64,000 nucleotides of DNA, taken from assembly GCA_001466705.2 (NCBI GenBank), contig LATX02000202.1, positions 124,001 through 188,000 of the forward strand, written 5' to 3'. The position numbers and the translations under genes are program-made. The stretch is from Moniliophthora roreri. Its lineage: Eukaryota; Basidiomycota; Agaricomycetes; Agaricales; Marasmiaceae. Below are positions 45,401 to 56,699 of the stretch, in pieces. Each line of letters begins with the position of its first letter. The first letter of the stretch is position 1. The notes below the pieces were generated by a model that worked only from the letters and a program-made list of their open reading frames with translations, searched no databases and was not told where the DNA came from.

Positions 45401-46169
45401 TAGGGCTGTGAACCATCGCCGTACAGACGGGTGATACGGTAACGGCTTTACGGTTACGGGTACCGTACCGTTCGCAATGATTTTGAGCACCTTATACGGT
45501 ACGGTGTCGAGGTGGAGGAAACCGTAAAGTGCCGTACCGCGGACGGCCGGCACGGCCGTATATACGGGATAGTGCATTCCCACGATTTCTGACGCGTCAT
45601 TCCTCGTTCTGGTCAACCTTTTCGTTGCATGTCTTCTGGTCCTGGACCCTCTGCAAAGTTTCGTTCATGAAAAGGGTGCAAATGATCTATGCTTGGAGAT
45701 AATCTGACAGACTCTCAACTCCGAAAGGTGCGTATCTCATCCTTAATCTATCTCAACATGCTGCATACACTATATACTAACTGCGAAGCCTTCTTCAGGC
45801 CAAAATTCATGCATTCTCACGTGAACCCCCGACCATGGCATCCGTGCTACTTAGTATCACGTGAATTATATGCCCCGAAGGACACTCGAAATCGACCTTA
45901 TTCGCGAGCAAACCACGCACATTTGCCGTCACTCCCCCTCCGACTACATCACTACCATGTGCGAACATTAGGCAGGCCGAACTTATGCCAGATAATATCA
46001 TTTCTTCTACCATACACCGTATCACCGTATACGGCTGTCTGTACTACTGTACCATACCGTCAAAGGTTCAGACTAACTATGATACGGTACGGGGACGGTC
46101 TGCTGAACACCGTCAAATTGCCGTCAAGTTGACAGCCGTTACCGTATACGGTAACAGCTCACAGCCCTA
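45401..46169. mobile_element. Non-autonomous hAT-type element, 769 bp, with perfect 8-bp target duplication
   Basis: The left end starts TAGGGCTGTGA and the right end is its inverted match (TCACAGCCCTA). The host octamer GTGCTTGT directly abuts both ends (45393-45400 and 46170-46177). An 8-bp duplication and TAGGG/CAGGG termini are the signature of the hAT superfamily. The interior is dominated by subterminal TACGGTA / CCGTATACGG / ACGGTAACGG motifs in both orientations. It encodes no transposase. It therefore depends on a hAT transposase elsewhere in the genome. The perfect target duplication suggests a fairly recent insertion. Confidence 0.9.
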
Positions 46170-46329
46170 GTGCTTGTTAGGAGTAGCCGAATACTGTCCC
46201 GCCTACACTCAAATCACGCAGACCCAACGTATTAGCCACATATGTTCTCATTATCTATTTCATCATATTCTGATGTATTTATATCGTCTGCGTCCCCATC
46301 CCTTCTAATCCATCCAACGTCGCATCTTC

Positions 46330-46545
46330 TCTGCCTTTTCTAGAATCTGCACACGCAAATTGAAAAATTGAGGTTCAAATAGTCATAGGCTAAGTACGGT
46401 GGAAGCTCTCACCTATCTCTTGAAATGGAACCAGCTTGAGGGCCGAGGTTATCGTTGTCCGGCGAAGAGAGAAGAGAGAAGAGAGCCAAGACATAGTAGT
46501 GGTCAGGAAGCAAGAGCGTCACACTATGTGACAACCATTATTCGG
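46330..46545 (+). repeat. Repeat family C copy with GTCACA/TGTGAC palindrome
   Basis: TTTTCTAGAATCTGCACACGC, GAGGTTCAAATAG, CTAAGTACGG, CTATCTCTTGAAATGGAACC and GTTATCGTTGTCCGGCGAAG match 6770-6905 and 43110-43200. The copy ends near GCGTCACACTATGTGACA (46518-46535). Confidence 0.5.
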
Positions 46546-46940
46546 GGTTGGATCCTCCGATCAATCCAGCTTTCGATACTTAGTACTCGATTCCCGTATC
46601 CGAGAGTTGTTGCCGTGCTGACAAAACCCATCATGCTGTAGTACATCTGCAAAAAAAAACAATCCATGACCTTCCATGAGGCCACCCGGAATCACTTGCT
46701 CACCGGAGCCGGTGCCCATGGCACTTATGAAAATCTTTCACTCTTCCTCAACTCTCGGTCCGACTGTCCGAAGCGCCGTCATCTACCACGTACACGCATT
46801 GTTAAATCCGAAGTACATGAGTGTAATGTGTACCATAAAGACGTCACGAATGTCGGATAAACGAGGACAGGAAAATCGGGTGGGAAGATCTCATTTACGC
46901 AAAACAACAGGATCCCTACGTGCCATTCCGGTACCAAAAG

Positions 46941-47015
46941 ATCCAGAATCTAACATTCAGACTCGAATCCAGGGACACCGAAATGTAAATGGAATTCCAT
47001 TACACCATGTACCTG
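46941..47015 (-). pseudogene. tRNA-like relic
   Basis: CAGGTACATGGTGTAATGG (D-arm-like) and TGGATTCGAGTC (T-arm-like) occur at tRNA-like spacing. The acceptor ends do not pair. Confidence 0.4.
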
Positions 47016-47141
47016 TACTACTTGATCCACATCCACACACTATACTTACCTACCTACCTAACATGAAATCAGCCTCTGTCTGGAACAAGGAAAGAACACC
47101 GTACACCGTTCGACAAGTAACCACAAAGGAAATGAACGGCA

Positions 47142-47233
47142 GGTGCAGCCGGATTCGAACCGATAACACTCAGACAATAAAGACTCCATCTATTGAATTG
47201 TCCCCGAGCACATCTCTGTCACACCATGTACCT
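47142..47233 (-). pseudogene. tRNA-like relic with insertion
   Basis: GGTACATGGTGTGACAGAGATG and TATCGG-TTCGAAT-CCGG are present. The acceptor halves GGTACAT/CTGCACC pair at five of seven positions and the middle contains an unrelated insertion. No anticodon can be assigned. Confidence 0.42.
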
Positions 47234-47239
47234 TTACCA

Positions 47240-48535
47240 CTCAGCTTCTACCTCACCACGCTTTTGTACAATGACTTGCTGATAATTCTTGTCTGTAGTC
47301 AGCGAAGGAAAGGGAAATTTAGCCTGGCCAGCGGAGCCCGATGCTAAGATACCAGTAAATATTGAGCTAACGGAAATCGTAGACGATAACAGTGAAAACG
47401 TGAACGCACTGTATTCACATACCCACTACGGGGGAACTTGGTGAGCTTACACGGGACTTGACGGTAGCAGGACTTTTTCCTCGATTTTCAACATGGTTAA
47501 CTGAACGAGGGTGATACGAACATTGCTGATGGAAGAATATATTCTTATTCGTAAACTTGATATCGTTATCTAAAGGTGCTAAATATAGTCAAGACGAAAG
47601 CGAGGAAGAGAATTGTGGGACGGGCCTGACGCTATGAATCTCTCGGGTCTGGGTACTTTGTTATCTTCGAATCATGAAGTTGACCGGGTCTGCACAGTTA
47701 CAAAGGAATGAGTTGATGTGCAGCTCAGGAACAACTGACGATATACCTCGAGTGACTGCACTTCGGTGTCTGGCCATAAGTCTCATCTCGTCGGTTGATT
47801 AGAGCACTGCAAATGAACCAAGTCCCATCAGGCAAAGCCCACAAGAAGCTGAGGAGACTCGCAAGATGATCGCCGCCCTTTTCGTTCCAACAACGTGCAA
47901 GAAATGCCCACTTGGACTCTATCGGAAGCAGGACATGACCATGGCGAATTAATCCGACTTTCGAACCGCTCCTCCATGTTTCGCACAATAACACCATGAG
48001 CCCACATAGGATAGAAAGAGACTGTCGGATTCGATCCAAAATCAAAATCGAGAGGAGATTAGCACATGAGTTCAATCACCCTGATTCAACCACCATGGCC
48101 GCTGCTTGCGCTACTTGCGTCATCCAACTCCTACTCAACGAATCCAGCAAAATGGATTGCCTAAAATACACAAAGTCATCAGTGAGTCATCTATCAACAT
48201 GCAGAATGCTCCTTTATCTTTAACCAGTTAGGAAGACGCAAAACGACGAGATGTTGATAGCTCTGCGTTTTCGAGTCCAAGGTCGGAAGTGGTTATTTGG
48301 CATTGTTATGGGTGAGCGCTCTACCGGCGCTTGGGCGTCGTTGGCTTGTCCCCTAGCCCAGCTGCTCGAATAATATTCGGATTATCAACAAAATACACAC
48401 TCAGGTGATGTAATCATGTTTTCCTGGTATCCAAATCTGAAATTAATCTACTTACAAACATGACCGGTCTGCTTCGTGGTCTGCCACACTTCATTGTTCT
48501 CTTTTCCGATGAACAATGGGAGACGTTCAGGTATA
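47240..48535. other. Intergenic, no recognised gene
   Basis: The minus frame 47725-48075 (116 codons) has no domain resemblance. Nothing else was identified. Confidence 0.4.
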
Positions 48536-48555
48536 CATATATATATATATATATA
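48536..48555. repeat. (TA)n microsatellite
   Basis: About nine to ten TA units directly upstream of the F-box gene. It may double as its A/T-rich promoter, ending about 40 nt before the ATG at 48595. Confidence 0.8.
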
Positions 48556-48594
48556 CGTCTCGTCGCGCTGGATTTACGTTCACTCCGCACCATA

Positions 48595-50066
48595 ATGCCC
48601 CTCCACAGCAGGCCTTTTCAGCTTCCCAATGAGGTATGGGATATCGTCTTCTCTCACGTTGCCGACAACGATCTCCGCAGCGTCATCTTGACCCATTCCC
48701 GATTCTAACAGCTTGCCATTCATTATCTCTATGAGAATATTTGCTACAAGAAACCGGCTCATCTCGAGCACAACCTACCTCTTTGGGATCGCGTTTCTCA
48801 ATCCATCGCATCAGCATCTCCACGCCTCCGACTGCCATTGTCAATCCGCTCTCGGCCTCGTCGCATTATCTTCATTGCAGGGACTCTGGATGGGTGCAGA
48901 TACGATTTCTCAAAAATTATTCCTTTTCTTCGCACCTTGGCAAAATTGCGCACTATCGAATTTGCTGGCCTCGAAATTCCATTGACGTTCTTCACCGAAC
49001 TTGACACAATTCCAGAGATCTTACATCTCAGAATGCACAAGGCAAGGCTTCCTGTCCTACCAACGCATTCAGTTCTCCACAATACTCGACTCACATCTCT
49101 TGAGATCGAGCGGACTCTTCACATCCCGTTCAGCCTTTTATCACTCCCGACACTTCGTGTTCTCAAACTCTCGTGGGATGCAGACATAGCTCGTGCGTTT
49201 GGCACTTGGATTCGCGGATCCCCGATTACACGGGGGGGTCAGCTAAGAGAGGTCGCCTCGGAGACAGGTCATAGGAGCTTACCTCCTTTAGAGGAAGTTC
49301 ACATTGAAGCGCGGGCAGCACGCGAAGAACGTCAGGCCATGAATTGCAACTTGTGGTTGTTTCTCCGTGCATGCTCTGCATCATTGCAAAGCATTCGCAC
49401 AAACGATTATGGGAGCATATTTCTGTATGGCCCACCAGTTTCCTTTCCCAACCTACACACATACATCGGAACGTCATGCCTTGGAGACATGTTTGGTACC
49501 CAGATTTTCAAAGGCAATTCGTCACTCCGAGTCGTCAAGTTCAATGACGAACCGTATGGAGATATTCTATTGAGGGTCTTTGGGTATAATTCTGATCCAC
49601 CAACCCCGCCATATGGCATACGAAAGCTAGAGATTAGGAACCTAGACGAATTTGATCAATACCTCAACGGGTTTCCCGATTTTCTGCGGGATATGTTTCC
49701 TAATTTGGAGGAATTTTATTGTGGACCGAGCACTTCAATCCATTGGGACGAGGTACGTATTTCTATGCACTGTTTATTGGGTCGGAGATTGACCAACTTC
49801 AATTTGAACAGGAATTCTTTACGAACCTTGGTAGCACCCATCTGTCAAAGATGACCAAGCTTCGGCGCTTCGTTATACACCCTTGCAATGAGCCTGATAT
49901 CGATGAGTGGAAACCGGACATTGGGACTCTGATAAGACAGTGGGGCAAATGTGCACCGGCTTTGCGGGTTGTATCGTTAGCGAGGCATTATGAATGGGAG
50001 AGAGCCTCCTCAGATGCTGAATGGGTAGAATGGGAGTTGGAATGGAAATACACAACGTTCTACTAA
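48595..50066 (+). pseudogene. F-box gene with in-frame stop inside the F-box (2 exons)
   Basis: The N-terminus MPLHSRPFQLPNEVWDIVFSHVADNDLRSVILTHSRF is a clear F-box start. A TAA at 48706-48708 then interrupts the frame, which continues without a break (QLAIHYLYENICYK and on) to 49752. It joins through a 59-nt intron to 49812-50066. Without the stop the protein would be 470 aa, with weak leucine-rich segments (LRVVKFNDEPYGD, IRKLEIRNLDEF). The bases TTCTAACAG look like an acceptor, so a splice from 48633 (GAG|gtatgg) is formally possible. It would delete the F-box core, however. Translation from an internal ATG at 48838 would lack the F-box. Probably a recent nonsense allele. Confidence 0.75.
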
Positions 50067-50069
50067 TAG

Positions 50070-50751
50070 TAAAGCCTGAGCTTATATGTATAATTAGCGA
50101 TATATCCTGCTTGTGAATCCCATGGGAACTGGGCGCTTCTAGGGATGTAGGAATGTATACGTACCATAACAATAATATTTGTCACCCTGTTCAATACAAA
50201 GTAGATTATATTCCTTGAAGCGCAATCTTACCATCTGATCCTCGTACTACAAGGCACCATCGTGGTCAGGTGGAATATTAATACCACTACTCGTCGTTCT
50301 TTCATCAGAATCTCCTTGTGGTGGGCGCCAACCACTGTCACTGTAGTATACCACTTGTATCCCGAGCATTGGCGAGGGATAATCTGGCTCTCGTGAAACA
50401 GGTGTATGGCTTGTTCTTGAAATCGTGTTGTGGAGTTTCTTGTCGTCATCGCTATAGTAGAGTTGCGAACACGAGATGCGGAGCTTCATGTTGCACGAGG
50501 GAGGATCAGATACCGAAGGAAGTATATCTAGAAAACGAATCCATGCCTTTAAGTCTCCGACGGCAAGATATCTAGCGGAGGAATACAAATCTCAAACAGA
50601 TCGCTCTATTCAGACAAGACCCGGCAAAGTTCATCATATTCCTGCCTAGGGTTCATATTGCGGACAACATAGCAAAAATTACGCTGAACAGAGTATACGA
50701 GACGACAAGGGAGCGTTCAGAAACCGTAAGAATGCAATGGGCTGAATATCA
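50070..50751. other. Intergenic between convergent F-box and laccase genes
   Basis: Short frames only on both strands (longest 50247-50588, minus). This is the shared 3' region of two convergent genes. No terminator motif could be assigned. Confidence 0.4.
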
Positions 50752-53251
50752 TTATAGATCAGCTTCACTTAAAGAATCGTAGATCGGGCAAAGGTCATCC
50801 CAGGCATCTAATTGGGGGAACGTTCGTAAGGATCTACAACCCCGCTCAGCATTCAAGCGAGACATACCTGTTGGATCTATTGTGGTGTTCCACTCGTTGG
50901 TTCGCTCCGCAAGTACAATTGCAAAGCCGCTGAAACAGATAATAAACGATGAGTACACACCCTGCTTCTTGATTGAATAGCATACTTGTTGAAATGCCAG
51001 TCAATATGACAATGCAAGATCCATGGGCCCGGATTGTCTGTCCTGAACCGAATTGTAACATTATCACTTGCACTCCCGGCATTGACGACGTCTCTGCGAA
51101 TCTACGTAGCATGTCGAGTATTCTAGTCAGACTTGTGATAATAGTCGAGGTGCTAATGAGCCTTACCGGGTTGGCAAAATTATAGCCAGTCATTCCAGCT
51201 GCCCGTACAACATTAAAGGTATGCTAAACTCATTCTTAGTTAGTCGCCTTTAGGGCATTCGAAGAACGTACACCGTGAAGATGGATTGGATGCTACAGTA
51301 TTGAAATGAGATTGGTCGTTCCGAATTAATAGCAGTGAGACTTCACCTGGAGTCCAAGAAGCCCACCAGTCATAGAAATTTCGACAGTTGCATTAACTGG
51401 CAACGTTATGATAGATCCAGTGGGTAGCAGACTGTCAGCTGTCTGTGCACCGCTGAGAATCTGTAAGAGGACGGGGACTGTAGGCGAGACAAAAGTAACC
51501 CCGTTCACAGTAAACTGCGCCGCACTTGTCTGGGAAAAGAGAATACCACAATGTTAGCTCCGTGGCTGAAGCATGGAGTTATATCACTTACAAATGCAAA
51601 GTCTAGATGCATGGCAACATCTACGCCACCGACCACCGGATCTCCTGGAGCCCCAGGATTTTCAAGTGGCTGAAAGCAATATTGAACGTACATTTCGGGG
51701 TCTGCATATCAATATACTTACCACAAGGTTAGCTTCGTTCAGCTCATTTGTATTGGTAATGTTGCGCACGGGCGGCTCAGCCTCTTCCGCGCCGACATAT
51801 CGTAGAATAGCAGAGTTGATACCATTCGCGAAGCCCATGGTTCCTGCATTGGGATTCGCTCGAATCCCTAGATTTTAATATGAGACTTGACATATACGAG
51901 AGTCGAGGGAAACTTTACAGTAGTTGCCGACAGCTTGGTTAGCATGCAGCTACGAGGCATCAGTGCAGGCTAATACATTAGATGTCGGGCCGACGTACAA
52001 CGAACGAATACCGTTGGGCTTACAGCGGTTGAAAGTAAGTAATGGCGACACATTCAGATGAAGAGTGATCTCACCAACAAAGATCCTTAGCGAGTCCACT
52101 TCGAGCGGCACGTTGTTCACCGAGTCAGTCTCAATAACGGTCCTGACGATACATATGTGAATTTTTGACAATCAGTGCTTCAAAACATGCCACCTACATA
52201 GTATGATTGTCAATTGAGAAGGTAAAAGCAGGGTCGCAAGAAGTGTTGATGAGACGCATGCGATATCTGAGGGGGACCAAGGCAATTAATCGCCACAATA
52301 TACATAAAGTGGAATATAGTGAACTCTACCTTTTCCCTTGGGTAACAGTGATAACAGCGAGTTCCGACGTCGCGTTGCCGTGAGACCAACGGCCTAAACC
52401 ATTGATTAGTGTAGAATCCGGGGTGCTGTTATTTCATCAATGAACTGGAGGTTACTATCCATTGTTCACATACCCAAACACAATCTGCTTAGCTTTGGTA
52501 TGGTACCAGTCCGCAAGAGTAATAACAGTAGACTCTAGTTGTGACGCATATGAGGATCCGAACGAGACACACCGAAAGTAGAAAGCGTACCGTCATCGAC
52601 GTCGTAAAGAGATGCATGAGGGTCATTCGGATCGTATATCACGAGCGGTCCGCGAAGTCCATCGCAGTATTGAGTCGCTAAATGCCAAGCAAAAATAAAT
52701 TAGAATAGATACAATCTCGTGATAGGATGAAGACTTGCATAGGTGCGAATGGTACCAGAAAGTACCTGCCTGATCAGGGACGTCAAAGTCGTACAAGAAG
52801 CTGTCTCCTTTGGCAATCGGACATTGATTGACGAACGGAACGCCATCATCCCAGTTTGTGGTCTTCTGAAAGAAGCCGTGCCAATGCTATTATGGGTTCC
52901 GTGAGCCTAAAGTCAAGTGTGATCCAGAAATAGATCACTCACAATGCTAGTTGATTGCAGCATGGTGTTGTCATTCAACCTGTTTATAAGGTTGATCCGC
53001 AGGTTATCGCCCTGTTTAGATATGAGAAGCCAAATCAAGAAGTTGATGTTAGCAGCTTTGACCTTTTTACCAACGATGAGTGGGCCTATAGTGTGCCCGC
53101 CAGCGACTACAGCACCGCGAGTGAAGCCATCGGGAGAGACATTTTGATTACTGATGACAAGGTCTGCTACAGGTCCAATTGCAGCGAGGGACTCCGGTAT
53201 ATAAGGGAGTGCGAAGGTTGCGAGAACGAGCAGGTATTTGAGATGCAACAT
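50752..53251 (-). CDS. lcc: Laccase (multicopper oxidase), 18 exons
   Basis: Exons 53251-53063, 53011-52943, 52886-52739, 52677-52591, 52534-52474, 52425-52330, 52266-52198, 52142-52075, 52018-51999, 51949-51919, 51867-51722, 51669-51592, 51529-51347, 51292-51272, 51223-51167, 51101-50986, 50929-50868 and 50807-50752 give 518 aa, a typical length. The signal peptide is near residues 1-23. The copper motifs are complete: HWHG (87-90), HSH (132-134), HPIHLHG (416-422) and [12 protein letters not shown] (471-482). The T1 axial residue is Phe482, usual in high-potential basidiomycete laccases. Intron 3 has a GC donor (CTAT|gcaagt). Exons 9 and 14 are only 20 and 21 nt. The enzyme oxidises phenols with reduction of O2 to water, outside the cell, in lignin or pigment chemistry. 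Intact. Confidence 0.96.
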
Positions 53252-53290
53252 TGCTGTGAAAGCTGAGGAAGATGAATAGGTATTAGGGAG

Positions 53291-53297
53291 ATAAATA
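53291..53297 (-). promoter_or_regulatory. TATA-like box of the laccase gene
   Basis: TATTTAT on the minus strand lies about 40 nt before the laccase ATG at 53251. It is the only A/T-rich core-promoter candidate in the first 100 nt upstream. Confidence 0.4.
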
Positions 53298-53299
53298 CC

Positions 53300-56100
53300 C
53301 ACTCCTTTGTCCGACTCCCGGACATCCAAGGCACTGAAAGAGTACACCAAGAGATACATTTCAACGGCTGAATTACGAATGAGGCAAATAACGCTGAGCG
53401 TGAGTACTGAATATACCCACTGCAGGGTTGACTCAACCAACTTCCAAATGTTTCCCATGTCCCGAAGACAATTTTCCCTGGTAGAGTTTGGTTCGGAAAT
53501 AGAACGAGATCTATCGGTACCGGGATGGGGATGGACGTTACCCCAAGTCTCTTGAATATAGTCCCGCCAGAACCAGCAAAGACGTACCTGGATAAAGCCA
53601 TTATCTGAGCAGCCCTCGAGCTTGACTACAGGAACTTGGAAGGGCTTGCTACAGCTCACACTTCGTATTTTTCCGCGAGAATGCAAACTGAAAACCAGTC
53701 CATGGTCCTCTGGATTACCAGAACCAAGGGTTCGGTGGTGAGTCCTGATACGGGGTAATTAGAGCAGTCGTGCCTACCAAGATGTGAATGGTATCGTAAC
53801 TCACTTTTGAACGGAGAGAACGTTCGCAGTACAAAGCAGCGGTAATCAGCATGTGAAGCTATTTCAGGCGTTCGCCGTGATACTATCGGTCTGCTATAGT
53901 GCTGCACTACCGGTTACTGGGGGGACGGTACCGGTGTGAGAAATTAGGGTTCCTCGTCACGGGCGCGTGAAAACGTAGTTCCTCTCCATCGAGCTATAGA
54001 AAAGAGTTAGGAAGGCAAATCATAACAGCTAGCCTTTGATGCAGGGTAGTGTGGCCTTTGGTCATGGTGTTAAGCCTTGATAGAACAGGACTACTGAGGC
54101 ATTGTCGCGGATCTTGGTGGCTTCTTTCGGAGATAAGCGCCGTAGACTACGTGGAAACGCCACGGAGACGATGAAATTTCAGGGACAGGAGTTCCAGGAT
54201 GTCGGGTTACGAGAGCTGTCTTGGAAAAGTCAGGCACTCCTGGTTGGCAAAGGATATCATATTAGACCGCGCAAGAGTTCGCGGCCGTATCAGACAAGCA
54301 GACTTGACGAGAATTTTATGTTAGTAGTCGTACCTGGCGTGAACTTGGCCTTGTACGCTTAAAGCCCCGTGTTGAATGCTGTCGATCCTTTCGGACTCTT
54401 CCGGTACCCTTTGAGTATAGCCCTTTTTTCTTCTGAGAGATATCCAGCCTTCCGGACCTAATAAAGTGATAAAAGCTAACTTCATATTAAGAGTGACTTC
54501 TTTATTCGCTTCCGAAGCACCAACCAACGCAGGTCTAAACCCACGTGCATCTTTGTCCCCATGGCCATTTCGAATAGTCTAGATCCAAGTCGTGTTAGTC
54601 GGCGGAGGTGCTAGACCAATGGTTTTCTCAACTCCAAGATATACATCTGTTCCTCCTTTGGAATGGTTATTTCCCCACGTTTTCGCATCTGAAACACCGC
54701 TATATCGTCTATGAATGCGACCTCAGTTTCGAATAATGTTGTGAGCCCTGGTAGCTAGAAACACATACGAGTCAGATTTTGAGACATGATTCGGAACCGA
54801 CATCAATGCCTGCACCCACCTCCGTTCACAGCGTCATTAATCACCGGTGTACTTGCAGATTTTCTTTTTAGTTCCAGAGCCGTCTAGAGCACAGATCATG
54901 GGAGAACGCGAGCAAAAACGTTCCGACACTACACGTAACATCGGCAAACACCTTTCTCTTTTACCACCATCACGACCCAGGCACGTCGCTTCCTTGAGCC
55001 CTGGAATCCTACTATCTGCTCGGGGTCTGTTCCTCTTTCCTGTAGCTGCGAAGAACAGGCTGAATCGACTTGGCAGGGTGCTGACTTCCTCACACCAGAC
55101 GCCGCTATTGGTCTTTCTATCCGTGGTAGCCGGTCTAGTTAAACCTTGTTTCACTTTCTCATGTGTCATGTTCTTATCGATTCCCACTATGATACGCCCC
55201 TCTACTCAGTGCTATTTCGCATCCCACTCCCATGGCACGAGAAGCCAAGAGCCCGAGAAACCTGATTAGCGGTGGATAGTGAACTTTCATACCTAGGGAA
55301 ACCAACTTCGCTGCACACCGTCTCTTTGCAAGTGAAAATGCGCGAGAAAAAGTAGACTGAACCATGTTACTTCATTCTCAAAGCGAGAAGAGAGACGGTC
55401 AGTATTTGGGTCTTCGGCCGGGCGCTCGGACTTTGCGGTACCGAGGTACCTGAACTGCAGGCGTATCCGAAAGTAGCATCAAGAACGTTAGAAAAGCGTG
55501 GCGGGCGTAGCACGTAAAGATGCCATAGCTACTTCTCGATTGTGCGCTTTTTATTCTTTTCACCTTTCCTCCTGGTGTTGGACTCTATTCTGATTAGTCA
55601 AAACGAGTTGCTTTTGACCTTGATGCAGGTAGTTAGTTTATTGGCATCCGAGGTCCGAGGAAGGCGGTTGGGAGAAACTTCGGAGCTTGTAGGTCGAAGA
55701 GGGTGTAGAAATGTTACGTGCGTGGCTCCTTTTGGGAACTCATAATGAATTCGGGTTCTGGACACCAGTCGGCTCCCTGCGTGTTATATGACAGATATTG
55801 GGATGGATAGAGATCCATTGGTTGAAATTCAGCTTTAGCTATCCCATGAACTATTCTGGTACACCACCAACCCAATAAGGGATGCCACCAGTACGTGACC
55901 AAAGTTACTGTGCCATGCCGTTGGTAGGACATGACAGGTACCTAGCGACGTACATTCCAAGTACGCAAGATCAAAATAAAATATAATTTACCAACCCGGT
56001 GAGATCCCCCCACCCTGAAAGCCATCAAAGCCATCCTGAGAGTAATTTCTGCACTTTGGTGCCAAATCTGACATGGGAGAGGGTCGGGGACGGGCCACGA
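53300..56100. other. Gene-poor stretch of 2.8 kb
   Basis: Frames of up to 144 codons on either strand (53167-53601 minus, 54837-55187 minus, 54847-55269 plus) lack recognisable motifs. They overlap one another, which suggests chance. The part just upstream of 53300 is the laccase 5' region. Confidence 0.4.
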
Positions 56101-56119
56101 CAAATTGGATGCACTTCCT

Positions 56120-56560
56120 TAGAGGACATGTCCGCGGGTCCCTTCGAGGCAATATCGAGGCAACTTCGAGGCATCATCGAGGCAATGTCAAGTACATACT
56201 GGTACTTCAATGACATTTCAATACGATTTGATTCAACCTGCGTACCCTGTAAGGAACGCTCCGCATTCAGTATTCCTCGTCGTCGTTGATGGTGATGAAG
56301 GATGATGTCGGCATTATCGTTTTCTCACGTTCGAGTACTGAGTACTGATGACGTGTCACGTTCAAGCGTCAGTTTTCAATCACCATCTACACCCATCTCT
56401 GCTCAATCGCCGGTACATCAAATGGAATCGTTTTTCTTGAATTTATATGGCCTGAATCCCAATTCAAACCACTCAACGACTAATCCGTGATGCCAATGCC
56501 ACTGGTTGCTTTACTGTCCTTCATCTATGCTATCTTGTCTTACGCTACTGGGTGTATTTC
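56120..56560 (+). repeat. Long direct repeat flanking the transposase, left copy
   Basis: Blocks GAGGACATGTCC, CAATGACAT, TTGATTCAACCT, GATGATGTC, TTTCTCAC, AATGGAATCGTT and TTCTTGAA recur in the same order at 59830-60290. This copy retains CpG where the right copy has CpA or TpG. Confidence 0.7.
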
Positions 56561-56699
56561 TCGGACTTCAGAAGTCCTTGATTTAGGCTATCAAACATTT
56601 AGAGTCACCACTGACTATATTTTTACGCAAGCGACGAGCTACAGGATTTTTATCAGTCCGCTCTCGCGTCGTCCTGGTTACGGCAAATGACATCAATTT

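Noticed and set aside
46518..46535. GTCACACTATGTGACA as a bacterial-type operator
   Set aside because: The context is fungal and the motif is part of a dispersed repeat family rather than a single promoter site.
53167..53686. Long minus-strand N-terminal extension of the laccase
   Set aside because: The open frame upstream of 53251 lacks a laccase-like sequence, and a signal peptide starts exactly at 53251 after a TATA-like box.
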